DNA from: Planctomycetaceae bacterium | GTDB taxonomy: Bacteria > Planctomycetota > Planctomycetia > Pirellulales > PALSA-1355 | Direction of reading: 5' to 3' | Assembly (NCBI GenBank): GCA_005773095.1 | Contig: SXHT01000045.1 | Location: 1-21,391, forward strand | Length of the DNA: 21,391 nt | Shown here: one piece after another, positions 1 to 8,292 of the stretch | How the letters are laid out: each line of letters opens with the position of its first letter | How positions within the stretch are numbered: position 1 is the stretch's first letter | Notes under the pieces: generated by a model | What the model was told of the DNA's origin: nothing | What the model saw: only the letters and a program-made list of their open reading frames with translations | Database searches by the model: none | Made by a program: the position numbers and the translations under genes

Positions 1-93
1 ACCGGCCAGGTCGGCGACGGCAAGATTTTCGTCACCCAATTGGCGAACGTCGTGCGCATTCGCACCGGCGAAACCGACAAATCGGCGGTCTAG
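1..93 (+). CDS. glnB: PII nitrogen-regulatory protein, C-terminal end (GlnB/GlnK), partial
   Basis: Only the last 30 codons and a TAG stop are in the window. The stretch beginning T-G-Q-V-G-D-G-K-I-F-V fits the PII C-terminal signature ([ST]-x3-G-[DY]-G-[KR]-[IV]-[FW]-[LIVM]), and it is followed by V-R-I-R-T-G-E, which is also typical of the family end. PII proteins are cytoplasmic trimers that bind ATP/ADP and 2-oxoglutarate and adjust ammonium uptake and glutamine synthetase activity. The modified T-loop and the start lie outside the window, so GlnB cannot be separated from GlnK; the symbol is a family-level choice. The next gene converges from the other strand, with only 22 bp between the two stops. 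Confidence 0.85.
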   Translation, partial: TGQVGDGKIFVTQLANVVRIRTGETDKSAV

Positions 94-115
94 TTCGCCC
101 CGAGGATGCCAGGCA

Positions 116-1132
116 CTATTCGGTCGCCAGCGTACGAGTTCCCGGTTTGAAATGCGGGCACTTTCCCGTGTAATCGATCTTGGCCTTCTCCCGTTCGGCG
201 GCGGCCAATTTCTCGAAGATCGCTTGGGTGGCTGGACCCTTGATTGCTTCCTTGACCTCACTCCAGATTTTGCGGCCGGGCTTTTCGTCGGTCACTTTGA
301 TCAGATGCACGCCGTAGGGGGTCACGACGGGCTGGCTGATCTTGCCTTTCTCCAGGCTGAACGCCGCAGCCGTAAACTGCTCGAGCATCAGGCCGTTGCG
401 GGGAATCATCCCCAGGTCGCCCCCCTTGTGCCGGCTGGGACCGGCGGAGTATTTCTTGGCCGCCTCCTCGAACGTGAGCTTGCCTGATTCGATGTGCCCT
501 CGCAGTTTCTCGGCCATTTTCGTTAGCCGCTCCGTCTCGGCCGGGCTTCCGGCGCTGTCGGGGCGCATCAGGATGTGGCTGACTCGCAACTCGGTGCCGT
601 CGAAATGGCGTTTATGGGCTTCGAAATATTTTCGCATGACCGACCCGGTGAGCGCTGTCTGCAAAAATTTCGCCCAGTTGATCTGCCAGGCCAGTTGCTC
701 GCGAAATTGTTCCTCGGTCAATCCGCGGTCGGCAAGTGACTTGGCAAGATCGACCTTTTTCTCTTCCGCTTGCCGCTTCACCTGGTCAAACGCTTGGGTG
801 ATTTCGGTGTCGGGCGCTGCTTTCCCCGACTTCGCAAGCATCTGCGTCAGCAGTTCGCGATCGATCAACTGCGAAAGCACCTCGGCTTGCAATAAAGGTA
901 ACGTGGCTGGATTGAGCGATCGGCCTTGCAGCACGCCCTTCATGGCTTCGTTCACGGCGCCAAGGGTGACTGGCTCGCCGTTCACCGTCGCCGCCACTTC
1001 ATCGGGCGAGACTTCATTCGAATCGATGAGGGGCGATTCCGGCGCGGGATCATCGGCCGCCAAGCACCTGCCCGGCACCACCATCGCCAACAACGCCGCC
1101 AGCGTGATATGAACAAAACGACTTTTCATCAT
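116..1132 (-). CDS. Exported parvulin-type peptidyl-prolyl cis-trans isomerase (PpiC/SurA/PrsA-like foldase)
   Basis: 338 residues. An N-terminal export signal (basic start, hydrophobic stretch at about 7-20) is followed by a helical chaperone-like segment (about 45-170) of the SurA_N/PrsA type. The parvulin domain lies at about 180-280: L-R-V-S-H-I-L-M opens it, then come GGDLGMIPR (about 237-245) and a closing G-V-H-L-I-K-V. Proteins of this class catalyse proline isomerisation and assist folding of exported proteins outside the cytoplasmic membrane. The start is the first of two tandem ATG codons; it overlaps the stop of the upstream minus-strand gene as ATGA (1129-1132), so translational coupling is likely. 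A cysteine sits near the end of the signal (PGRC), but it is not a convincing lipobox. The domain call is secure; substrates are unknown. Confidence 0.9.
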   Translation of the reverse strand: MMKSRFVHITLAALLAMVVPGRCLAADDPAPESPLIDSNEVSPDEVAATVNGEPVTLGAVNEAMKGVLQGRSLNPATLPLLQAEVLSQLIDRELLTQMLAKSGKAAPDTEITQAFDQVKRQAEEKKVDLAKSLADRGLTEEQFREQLAWQINWAKFLQTALTGSVMRKYFEAHKRHFDGTELRVSHILMRPDSAGSPAETERLTKMAEKLRGHIESGKLTFEEAAKKYSAGPSRHKGGDLGMIPRNGLMLEQFTAAAFSLEKGKISQPVVTPYGVHLIKVTDEKPGRKIWSEVKEAIKGPATQAIFEKLAAAEREKAKIDYTGKCPHFKPGTRTLATE

Positions 1133-2430
1133 GGTAACTCCAGATCGTGTAGCTCGTACTCCACGGGCAACTCAAAGACCATCGTGGGCGTCTGATACAC
1201 AAACGTCATCCCCGCGGGTCCCTTGGGAAGCTCGAACAGATATGCCACGCCCACCTCATTATCGGTCTGACGCGTTTGTTCGTAGCCGTCGGACGCACAG
1301 CGTTTCTCGTCGGGCCCCACCAGGTACGGTTGATTGCGCAAGATCCAACTGCGGTGGGATTCCAGCGAGTCGCCAGGCCTGTCAAAGCGAATCCGCGTGC
1401 GGACCTCCCAGATCTCGTTGTTCTTTCGCACCTGATCGACGATCACCGTGACGCCCGCCTTCCGCTGTTCCACTCTGACCGGCCTGGCATTGCCTTGGGG
1501 GCCGTCGCCCGCAATCGGCAACTGCTCGAACCGGAAGTCTTGCATGGGCCCGGGCACCATGATCCGCAACTTGCCCTGCAGGCTGGTGATCTTCTCGATG
1601 TTTCGCGGCGGAAGCTGCAAGGGAATCTCCAACTCCGCCGAACCGCTATCATCCGGCAAGCTGGCCTCCGGTTCTCCCTCCGCTCCCACCACGTCGATCG
1701 CCACGTTGCCGGCGCCTACCGCCTTGATCTCGCCGAGCGGCTGACGAATGGCCACGGGCATCAGCCGCGGCTCCCAGGCCACGTTCACGAAGAGTTTGAG
1801 CGAACGAGATCTGGGCGAGCGCAATTCGCGTACCGCCTCGAACCGCACGGCCTCGATCCGAAACGGCCCCGCGTAGCTGGCTCGATCCGTCCGCGGCTGT
1901 TGGCTGGGCGGGCGATTGATTAAGTACACGCCCCGTTCGCCGGTAAAGTCGTAAGTGGTCAGTTGTGCCATGTCGAGCGCCTCGTCGAGCGCTTTCCAAA
2001 AGGGAACCTTCGCCAGGTTGAGCTTGATCCGCGGCTCGGTCACTTCCTCACCAAACGCTTCGCGGTGGTCAACAATCTTGTTGCCGGTCTGCTGCGAGAT
2101 GCGGGCGATCACGTCGGCCAGCGGCAAGTCCTCGCCAATCAGCGTGACCTGCGCCGGCTGCACCGCTGCGTCAACCTGCGCTTGCTCGAGAGCCTGTCGC
2201 ACGCGCGTTAAACGCTGAGCCACTTCCGGCGGCGTGCGGTCGGTGACCTCGGGCAGTTGATCGAGTGCCAACGGCCCCAGCTTGATGAGCACCTGCTCGG
2301 CATCGCTGCGATCGCTGAGCGCATCAGCATTCAGCCGCGCAACCTGCGCAAGCACATCAGCCGCCAAATCGGCACGGGCCGGAAGACTGATGGCAAGAAA
2401 GAGCGGTATCGACAGCGACAAATACTTCAC
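1129..2430 (-). CDS. Exported protein of unknown function with STN-like segment
   Basis: 433 residues from a GTG start chosen at 2428-2430. An AGGAG (2439-2443) stands 8 bases upstream of it, and the protein then opens with a textbook signal peptide (V/M-K-Y-L, a hydrophobic core, cleavage near P-A-R-A at residue 20). The longer in-frame ATG at 2527-2529 would bury this signal behind 33 extra residues. Residues about 93-170 (T-L-I-G-E-D-L-P-L-A-D-V-I, later K-V-P-F-W-K-A-L-D-E-A-L) resemble the short STN domain of secretins and TonB receptors. The rest is beta-rich with no family I recognise. It is translationally coupled to the parvulin gene downstream, which may act on this or a related envelope protein. 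The function is unknown. Confidence 0.75.
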   Translation of the reverse strand: MKYLSLSIPLFLAISLPARADLAADVLAQVARLNADALSDRSDAEQVLIKLGPLALDQLPEVTDRTPPEVAQRLTRVRQALEQAQVDAAVQPAQVTLIGEDLPLADVIARISQQTGNKIVDHREAFGEEVTEPRIKLNLAKVPFWKALDEALDMAQLTTYDFTGERGVYLINRPPSQQPRTDRASYAGPFRIEAVRFEAVRELRSPRSRSLKLFVNVAWEPRLMPVAIRQPLGEIKAVGAGNVAIDVVGAEGEPEASLPDDSGSAELEIPLQLPPRNIEKITSLQGKLRIMVPGPMQDFRFEQLPIAGDGPQGNARPVRVEQRKAGVTVIVDQVRKNNEIWEVRTRIRFDRPGDSLESHRSWILRNQPYLVGPDEKRCASDGYEQTRQTDNEVGVAYLFELPKGPAGMTFVYQTPTMVFELPVEYELHDLELP

Positions 2431-2438
2431 CGTCACGA

Positions 2439-2443
2439 CTCCT
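2439..2443 (-). promoter_or_regulatory. Shine-Dalgarno AGGAG deciding a GTG start
   Basis: The minus strand reads AGGAG with 8 bases to a GTG. The signal peptide of the STN-like protein begins exactly at that GTG, which supports it over the ATG codons 26 and 33 codons upstream. Confidence 0.65.
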
Positions 2444-2509
2444 GACGCATGGATCTGAATCGAAACCCGCGGCACAACCGTCAGCACCCGCGTTATCGCT
2501 CCCTGGTTC

Positions 2510-2538
2510 ATTCTATCGCCGCGTGACATAGACTTAAA
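2510..2538 (-). promoter_or_regulatory. Weak sigma70-like promoter for the STN-like/parvulin pair
   Basis: The minus strand shows TTTAAG (2533-2538), 17 bases, then TAGAAT (2510-2515). The -10 is 5/6 to consensus but the -35 only 3/6. It lies in the 150-bp divergent region between the minus-strand pair and the DUF1570 gene and would leave a leader of about 75 bases before the GTG start. No clear partner was found for the plus-strand gene. Confidence 0.3.
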
Positions 2539-2580
2539 GCGACCTCCGACCTCATCCCGTCCCTATTGAGCAGGTTCCCC

Positions 2581-3666
2581 ATGCGCCTTTTCGGCAGGAT
2601 CTTTTCCCTTGGTTTAATGAGTTGCCCTGCGATTGCCCTGGCAACGGATCCCGGCGCCTGGACGCTGTCGGTCGACCTGCGTGGCAAGCGGCTGGAAGGC
2701 TTCCCGTTGCAGGCAACGAATACCCAGGTTTCGCTCCTCTTACGCGATGGCCAGATGGTTGAATTCTCGCCGAACGAGGTCCGTGATTTCAAACGCGAGT
2801 CATCTTCCTTTCGGCCGTTTTCAGCAGGAGAATTGCGGGCCGAGCTGTTGCGCGCGTTCAGCCCCCAGCTTGAGGTCACGGGCACGGGCCACTATCTCGT
2901 CGCCCATCCCCGCGGGCAAGGCGCCAAATGGGCCGAACGGTTTGAAGAGCTGTACCGTTCGATGGTGACCTACTTCAAAGTCCGCGGATTCAAGATGCGA
3001 GAGCCCGACTTTCCCTTGGCCGCTATTGTGTGGGGCCAACGGGAGGATTTTCTTCGTTACGCCGCGGCGGAGGGGGTGAATCTTCCTCCGGGAGTGATCG
3101 GCTATTACTCGGCGATGACCAACCGCATCACGCTCTACGACCTGGCTGCCGGCAATAATGACTCCGAGTCATGGCAGCAAAACGCTGCCACGGTCGTGCA
3201 TGAGGCAACGCATCAAACGGCGTTCAACACGGGAGTGCACCGGCGTTTCGCAACCACGCCCACGTGGGTCGTGGAGGGGCTGGGCACGCTGTTTGAATCG
3301 CGCGGGGTATGGGACTCCAGAAAGTACCCGCGCTTCGAGGACCGCATCAACCGCGAGCAACTGGTGAATTTCCGCGCGTATCTGAAAGCCGGCAGGTCAT
3401 CCCCCGGTTTCATGCAGATCGTGGCGGACGATCGGCTGTTCCGCACGAACCCCCTGGCCGCCTACGCCGAGGCCTGGGCGTTCACGTTCTATCTGGTCGA
3501 GAGGGAACCGCGCAAGTACGGTGCCTACCTGGCGAAAACGGCCGACCTCGATGCCTTCGGCGATTACAGCAGCCAGCAGCGATTGGCCGACTTCCATTCC
3601 ATCTTCGGCACAAACCCGCGGATGATGGAAGCAGACTATCTGCGGTTCATGGAAGGCTTGAAGTAA
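2581..3666 (+). CDS. Secreted DUF1570-family putative zinc metallopeptidase
   Basis: 361 residues from the ATG at 2581; an in-frame TTG at 2566 would add five residues but has no better ribosome site. The signal peptide is M-R-L-F-G-R-I-F-S with cleavage near A-L-A (about residue 21). The protein contains V-V-H-E-A-T-H-Q at about 207-214, an HExxH zinc motif. It is followed by W-V-V-E-G-L-G-T-L-F-E about 20 residues on, where gluzincins place the third, glutamate, ligand. This layout fits DUF1570, a planctomycete-rich family resembling M61/MA-clan peptidases, so extracytoplasmic peptidase activity is plausible though the family has no assigned substrate. It is transcribed divergently from the STN-like/parvulin pair and followed by a probable terminator. 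Confidence 0.8.
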   Translation: MRLFGRIFSLGLMSCPAIALATDPGAWTLSVDLRGKRLEGFPLQATNTQVSLLLRDGQMVEFSPNEVRDFKRESSSFRPFSAGELRAELLRAFSPQLEVTGTGHYLVAHPRGQGAKWAERFEELYRSMVTYFKVRGFKMREPDFPLAAIVWGQREDFLRYAAAEGVNLPPGVIGYYSAMTNRITLYDLAAGNNDSESWQQNAATVVHEATHQTAFNTGVHRRFATTPTWVVEGLGTLFESRGVWDSRKYPRFEDRINREQLVNFRAYLKAGRSSPGFMQIVADDRLFRTNPLAAYAEAWAFTFYLVEREPRKYGAYLAKTADLDAFGDYSSQQRLADFHSIFGTNPRMMEADYLRFMEGLK

Positions 3667-3693
3667 GGGATGAACGTTGAGCGATGACCGGTC

Positions 3694-3717
3694 ACGGGCC
3701 GGGGACTGGCCCGTTTT
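3694..3717 (+). terminator. Probable intrinsic terminator after the DUF1570 gene
   Basis: A 7-bp stem, ACGGGCC (3694-3700) with GGCCCGT (3708-3714), and a 7-base loop, run into a short T tract (3714-3717). It sits 28 bases after the TAA. The T tract is short, so termination strength is uncertain. Confidence 0.5.
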
Positions 3718-3850
3718 CCCGGCGAATTGCCGAGAAATGCATCGTCCTGTTGGGTGGTTGCCCACCGTCCTTCCCGGGAAAATTTCGCTGTCCCCCCTCT
3801 CTTGGCCCGTGAACGGTTACGCAGTTTCAACAACGGATCGGCCGTGCGGA

Positions 3851-3880
3851 TTGCCCCAGGGCCAGATTCCTGGGCATAAT
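3851..3880 (+). promoter_or_regulatory. Candidate sigma70-like promoter with palindrome in the spacer
   Basis: TTGCCC (3851-3856) and CATAAT (3875-3880) are 18 bases apart and lie about 90 bases before the ATG of the DUF1592 gene. The spacer carries the inverted repeat CCCAGG (3855-3860) / CCTGGG (3869-3874), which abuts the -10 and could be an operator. The rest of the 300-bp gap 3667-3966 holds only the terminator and nothing that looks coding. Confidence 0.4.
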
Positions 3881-3966
3881 AGGAACGTTCGTGTGCTCCC
3901 GGCCATTGCGTTGAGTCATCTGCAAACTCGACGTCGTTGATCCCCCCTGTCGAAGCAATTGCATTT

Positions 3967-6900
3967 ATGGTTGCACGTTTAAGTCCCTTGTTGGCTGCGG
4001 CGTTGGCGCTGGGCGGGTGGCAAGCCGCGCTTTCCAACGAGCCCGATCAACACGTCCTGGAAAGAGCCTATCCAACCGAGATTCTGCCGTTGCTCAGGAA
4101 CTATTGCTTCGAATGCCACTCGACAGATCTCACCGAGGCCCAGATCGATCTTGGCTCGATTGGTACCTGGGCTGAGGTGCGAAAGCACCCGCAGACCTGG
4201 CAGAAGGTCGCCGAGATGCTCGGCAGTGGCCAGATGCCTCCGCCAGAGGCCTCGCAGCCCAATCAAGAAGAACGCAACCGCGTGCAGCAATGGGTGCGCG
4301 ACTATCTGACCTGGGAGGCAAAAGCGCGGGCCGGAGATCCCGGGCGTGTTGTGCTGCGGAGACTGAGCAATGCAGAGTACACCTATACGCTGCGCGATCT
4401 GACGGGCGTCGCTTCGCTCAACCCGGCGCATGAGTTTCCGGTCGATGGGGCGGCGGGCGAAGGCTTTACCAACACCGGCAATGCCTTGGTGATGTCGCCG
4501 GCGCTGGTGACCAAGTATCTGGATGCCGCGAAAGAGATTTCGAACCACGCCGTGTTGCTGCCAGACGGCATGCGATTCTCGCCCCACGCCACGCGGCGCG
4601 ACTGGACCGACGACCTGCTGGCGCAGATCCGCGGGTTCTACCGGGAATTCACCGACGCGGGTGGCAGCGATCAGGTGAACTTGGAAGGCGTGGTATTCGG
4701 CACGAACGAAGGCGGACGGTTGCCGCTGGAACGGTATCTGGCCGCGACATTGAAGGAGCGAGACTCGCTCGCAAGCGAAATGACAACGATCGAAGCCGTG
4801 GCTGCCGAATATCGGCTCAATGCCAGGTATCTGGGCAGGCTTTGGAATAGCATGAACTCGGGAGAGACTTCATTTCTGCTCGAGCGCGTGCGTGCCCGAT
4901 GGCGAACTGCCAAACCGGACGACGCCACGGCCTTAGCCGGCGAGATTGCCACCTGGCAGAAAGCGCTCTGGACATTCAACACGGTTGGGCAAATCGACAG
5001 AGTTGGCGGTGCCAGGCAGTGGCAAGAGCCCGTCACCCCGCTCCTCGCCAGGCAGGAGCTGCGATTCAAGATCCCCGCCGCAACCGAAGGCAATGGCGTG
5101 ATGCTGTCGCTTGTCGCCAGTGATGCGGGGGACGGCGACATATCCGACTTTGTTGTTTGGGAACGGCCTCGTTTGGTGGCGCCTGGCCGTCCCGATGTGC
5201 TGCTCCGCGACGTGCGCGACCTGAGCCGCAATTTGGCCGTGCGCCGAGAGCGAATGTTCGGAAGCGCCGCCAGGTGTCTGCAAGCGGCCGACGAAATGGT
5301 TAGCGGCCTGGAGAGCACGATGCTCAACCAGCTTGCCCAAAAGCATCAAGTTGACGTGGACGTGCTGAGCACGTGGCTCGATTATCTGGGCGCCATCGGC
5401 AGGGTGAAGATTGAAAACCATTTCATCGCTGGGTTGGCCAACGTGTCGGGGCACGACTTTATCAACGGGTGGGGCAGCAACGAGACACCGTATATCGTCA
5501 CCAATTCCTCCGACCAGGCGGTGCGGATTTCCGGCGACTTGAAGCCCCACAGCGTGGCCGTGCATCCTTCGCCCACACTGCGCGTCGCCGTTGGCTGGGA
5601 AAGCCCGGTAGCGGCAAGCATTAAGGTCGAAGCGAACATCAAGCACGCGCATCCCGGCTGCGGCAACGGAGTCACGTGGTCGTTGGAATTGCGCCGTGGC
5701 GCCGCGCGGCAGCGACTCGCCGGCGGCGCACTCGACATCACCGCCGAAGCTTCGACAGGGCCGCTCGACAATATTTCGGTACGCCCCGGCGATCTCGTCT
5801 CGCTGCTGGTAGGCCCGCGCGATGGCAGCCACGGTTGCGACCTGACAGCCATCGACCTGAAGCTGACCGAATCAGGCGACCAAGGGCATGTGTGGAACCT
5901 GGCCGAGGACATTTCCAGCGACGTGCTGGCCGGCAATCCACATGCCGACCGACTTGGCAACTTGAACGTGTGGCACTTCTATACCGAAGTCGATAAAGAG
6001 GGAAGCGGCCCGATCTATCCGGCCGGTTCGATTTTGGCAAAATGGCAAACCGCGAAAGACGCCACCGAAAAGCAGGCCTTGGCAGATGCGCTGCAAGCTT
6101 TCCTGCTGGCCGGCGAGCCAGCCATCCAAGAGGGCCCCGACGCGCAGCTTTATCGAGAGCTGACCAGTGCCGGCGGGCCGTTGTTTGCCGGCGGGCTGCG
6201 CGATCCGATCGCCGATCAGCCCAAGCCAATAGCCGGTGAAGTGGAATGGGGCCTTGATCCCGCGCAGTTCGGTAAGCATCCCGATGGCTCGGCGATTGAT
6301 GGCGCCAGCCTTTGCGTGCAAGCCCCCAGCGTCATTGCGTTTCAGCTTCCCGCCAATCTAACCAATGGCTGCGAGTTGGTTGCCGACGGTGTACTCGACG
6401 GCAGGACGGGTGTCGAAGGCAGCGTTGAGTTGCAAGTGGTCGCCGGCAAAGTCGATCGCCCTGTGAGTTTGAAAGCCAGCGACATTTCGGCGTCGATTGC
6501 CGCCGGCGAGTGGGGGGCCGAGAGCCGCAAGCTGTCGTACACCGCGCCGATTCTGGTCGGTCCGACGAGCGAGACGCGGAAGCGGATTGAGGCCGGCTTC
6601 GAGGAGTTCCGCCAACTCTTTCCGGTCGCCCTGAGCTACGTGAAGATCGTGCCGGTGGATGAACCCATCACGCTGACCTTGTTCCACCGCGAGGACGATC
6701 ATTTGGTGCGGCTGATGCTCAATGACGAGCAAGCGGCGAGGCTCGACCGGATGTGGGCGGAACTGCGCTACATCAGCCAGGATGCGATCGTGCTGGTTGA
6801 TGTGCTGGAACAACTGATTCAATACGCGACCCAGGACCGTCCCAACCTCGTTGTTGCGCTCAAGCCCGTGCAGCAGCCGTTTGCGGAACGTGCCGCTAAT

Positions 6901-8187
6901 TTTCAACAGTACCTGGTGGACACGGAGCACAAGCATTGGGAATCGCTGCTCGCGTTTGCCAGTAGCGCCTACCGCCGGCCACTGAGCGATGCCCAGTGCA
7001 ACGAGCTGCAAGCTTTCTACCATGGGCTGCGCAACGAAAACATTCCGCACGAGGAAGCGTTCCGGCTGACACTGGCTAGGGTGCTCGTGGCCCCGGCGTT
7101 TCTCTACAAGATCGAAAAGCCGGGGCCAGCGAAGATGGCAGTTCCCGTGACCGACTGGGAGTTGGCCAGCCGACTGAGTTATTTCCTCTGGTCATCCCAG
7201 CCCGACGATGAGTTAAGACAGGTTGCCGCGACCGGCACGCTGAAAGAAACCGACACCTTGCTGGCCCAGACGCGGCGCATGTTGCACGACGCGAAAACCC
7301 GGCGGCTGGCCACGGAGTTTGCCTGCCAGTGGTTGCACATTTACGACTTCGATCAACTCGACGAGAAAAGCGAACGGCACTTCCCCACGTTTATCGGGCT
7401 TCGCGACGACATGTACGAAGAGTCGATTCAGTTCTTCACCGATCTGTTCCAGAACAATGGTTCGGTCCTCGATATTTTGAATGCCGACTACACGTTCCTC
7501 AACGAAGACCTGGCGAAGCACTATGATATTCCAGGTGTGGCGGGTCCCCAGTGGCGCCGCGTCGACGGGGCGAATCAGTTCTCACGCGGCGGCATCCTGG
7601 CGCAAGCGACCACGCTCGGCAAACAATCCGGAGCTTCTCGCACCAGCCCGATCTTGCGCGGCAACTGGGTGAGCGAGGCGCTGCTCGGCGAGCGGTTGCC
7701 TCGTCCACCGAAAGGCGTGCCGCAACTGCCCGACGACGAAACCGCGACCGAGGGTCTGACCGTGCGGCAACTCGTCGAAAAACATAGCAGCGACGCCAGG
7801 TGCTCGATTTGCCACAAGCGGATCGACGCCTTCGGATTCTCGCTGGAAGGCTTCGACGCCATCGGCCGGCGGCGGGAGAAAGATCTCGCCGATCGGCCCA
7901 TCGACACGCGCGCAACAACTATGGACGGCACGGAGCTGGAAGGTCTCGACGGGCTGCGAAAGTATCTCTCGACGGTGCGGCAGGATGCCTTCCTGAGACA
8001 GTTTTGCCGAAAATTGCTTGGCTATTCTCTGGGCCGCGCGGTACAACTGTCGGATGAGCCGCTGCTGGCCGAGATGCAATCGGCGTTGAGAACCAAAGAC
8101 TATCGAGTGGCCATCGCCTTGGAGGCGATTGTCCGCAGCCCGCAATTCCGCGACATTCGCGGACGCGAAATGGCGCAGGAAGAGTGA
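3967..8187 (+). CDS. Planctomycete cytochrome c protein (DUF1587/1595/1592/1588/1585)
   Basis: 1406 residues from the ATG at 3967, which directly opens a signal peptide (M-V-A-R-L-S-P-L-L-A-A-A, ending about residue 22). A TTG ten codons upstream is less likely. Order of parts: a heme-c-type site C-F-E-C-H at 47-51 with a possible axial Met in S-G-Q-M-P-P-P (about 88-93); DUF1587 at about 125-192; a long middle region of about 790 residues including beta-rich segments; DUF1595 at about 990-1050; DUF1592 at about 1058-1190; DUF1588 at about 1205-1300 with a second C-S-I-C-H at 1279-1283; and DUF1585 at about 1330-1400. The family is exported, planctomycete-rich and biochemically uncharacterised. 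It nearly always neighbours a DUF1552 gene, as here. It is longer than common members of about 750-1000 residues because of the middle region. Confidence 0.9.
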   Translation: MVARLSPLLAAALALGGWQAALSNEPDQHVLERAYPTEILPLLRNYCFECHSTDLTEAQIDLGSIGTWAEVRKHPQTWQKVAEMLGSGQMPPPEASQPNQEERNRVQQWVRDYLTWEAKARAGDPGRVVLRRLSNAEYTYTLRDLTGVASLNPAHEFPVDGAAGEGFTNTGNALVMSPALVTKYLDAAKEISNHAVLLPDGMRFSPHATRRDWTDDLLAQIRGFYREFTDAGGSDQVNLEGVVFGTNEGGRLPLERYLAATLKERDSLASEMTTIEAVAAEYRLNARYLGRLWNSMNSGETSFLLERVRARWRTAKPDDATALAGEIATWQKALWTFNTVGQIDRVGGARQWQEPVTPLLARQELRFKIPAATEGNGVMLSLVASDAGDGDISDFVVWERPRLVAPGRPDVLLRDVRDLSRNLAVRRERMFGSAARCLQAADEMVSGLESTMLNQLAQKHQVDVDVLSTWLDYLGAIGRVKIENHFIAGLANVSGHDFINGWGSNETPYIVTNSSDQAVRISGDLKPHSVAVHPSPTLRVAVGWESPVAASIKVEANIKHAHPGCGNGVTWSLELRRGAARQRLAGGALDITAEASTGPLDNISVRPGDLVSLLVGPRDGSHGCDLTAIDLKLTESGDQGHVWNLAEDISSDVLAGNPHADRLGNLNVWHFYTEVDKEGSGPIYPAGSILAKWQTAKDATEKQALADALQAFLLAGEPAIQEGPDAQLYRELTSAGGPLFAGGLRDPIADQPKPIAGEVEWGLDPAQFGKHPDGSAIDGASLCVQAPSVIAFQLPANLTNGCELVADGVLDGRTGVEGSVELQVVAGKVDRPVSLKASDISASIAAGEWGAESRKLSYTAPILVGPTSETRKRIEAGFEEFRQLFPVALSYVKIVPVDEPITLTLFHREDDHLVRLMLNDEQAARLDRMWAELRYISQDAIVLVDVLEQLIQYATQDRPNLVVALKPVQQPFAERAANFQQYLVDTEHKHWESLLAFASSAYRRPLSDAQCNELQAFYHGLRNENIPHEEAFRLTLARVLVAPAFLYKIEKPGPAKMAVPVTDWELASRLSYFLWSSQPDDELRQVAATGTLKETDTLLAQTRRMLHDAKTRRLATEFACQWLHIYDFDQLDEKSERHFPTFIGLRDDMYEESIQFFTDLFQNNGSVLDILNADYTFLNEDLAKHYDIPGVAGPQWRRVDGANQFSRGGILAQATTLGKQSGASRTSPILRGNWVSEALLGERLPRPPKGVPQLPDDETATEGLTVRQLVEKHSSDARCSICHKRIDAFGFSLEGFDAIGRRREKDLADRPIDTRATTMDGTELEGLDGLRKYLSTVRQDAFLRQFCRKLLGYSLGRAVQLSDEPLLAEMQSALRTKDYRVAIALEAIVRSPQFRDIRGREMAQEE

Positions 8188-8196
8188 GTCTCAGTA

Positions 8197-8269
8197 GGAC
8201 GGATTTCCAATCCGTCCCGTACCGTGCGTATTCCTACATTTGCAATCGGGACGGGTTGAAAACCCGTCC
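8197..8269. repeat. Double-hairpin dispersed palindromic repeat
   Basis: Two 9-bp stems with 3-base loops are separated by 31 bases. The first is GGACGGATT (8197-8205), loop TCC, AATCCGTCC (8209-8217). The second is GGACGGGTT (8249-8257), loop GAA, AACCCGTCC (8261-8269). The arms of the two hairpins differ by one base, so they can also cross-pair. Read as protein on the minus strand the region gives G-R-T-G-F-Q-P-V and D-G-L-E-I-R-P, strings I recognise as recurring spurious peptides in planctomycete annotations, which points to a dispersed repeat. It fills the 105-bp gap between the DUF1592 and DUF1552 genes and may adjust expression of the second gene. Confidence 0.75.
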
Positions 8270-8292
8270 TGCCTCCAACCCAGGGGATTGCC

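Noticed and set aside
3677..3940. Small gene between the DUF1570 and DUF1592 genes
   Set aside because: The frame crosses the probable terminator and the candidate promoter, has no ribosome site and no recognisable protein pattern.
4671..7050. Long antisense open frames (up to 299 codons) opposite the DUF1592 gene
   Set aside because: They mirror the codon structure of the real gene in GC-rich DNA; the sense strand has clear conserved domains throughout.
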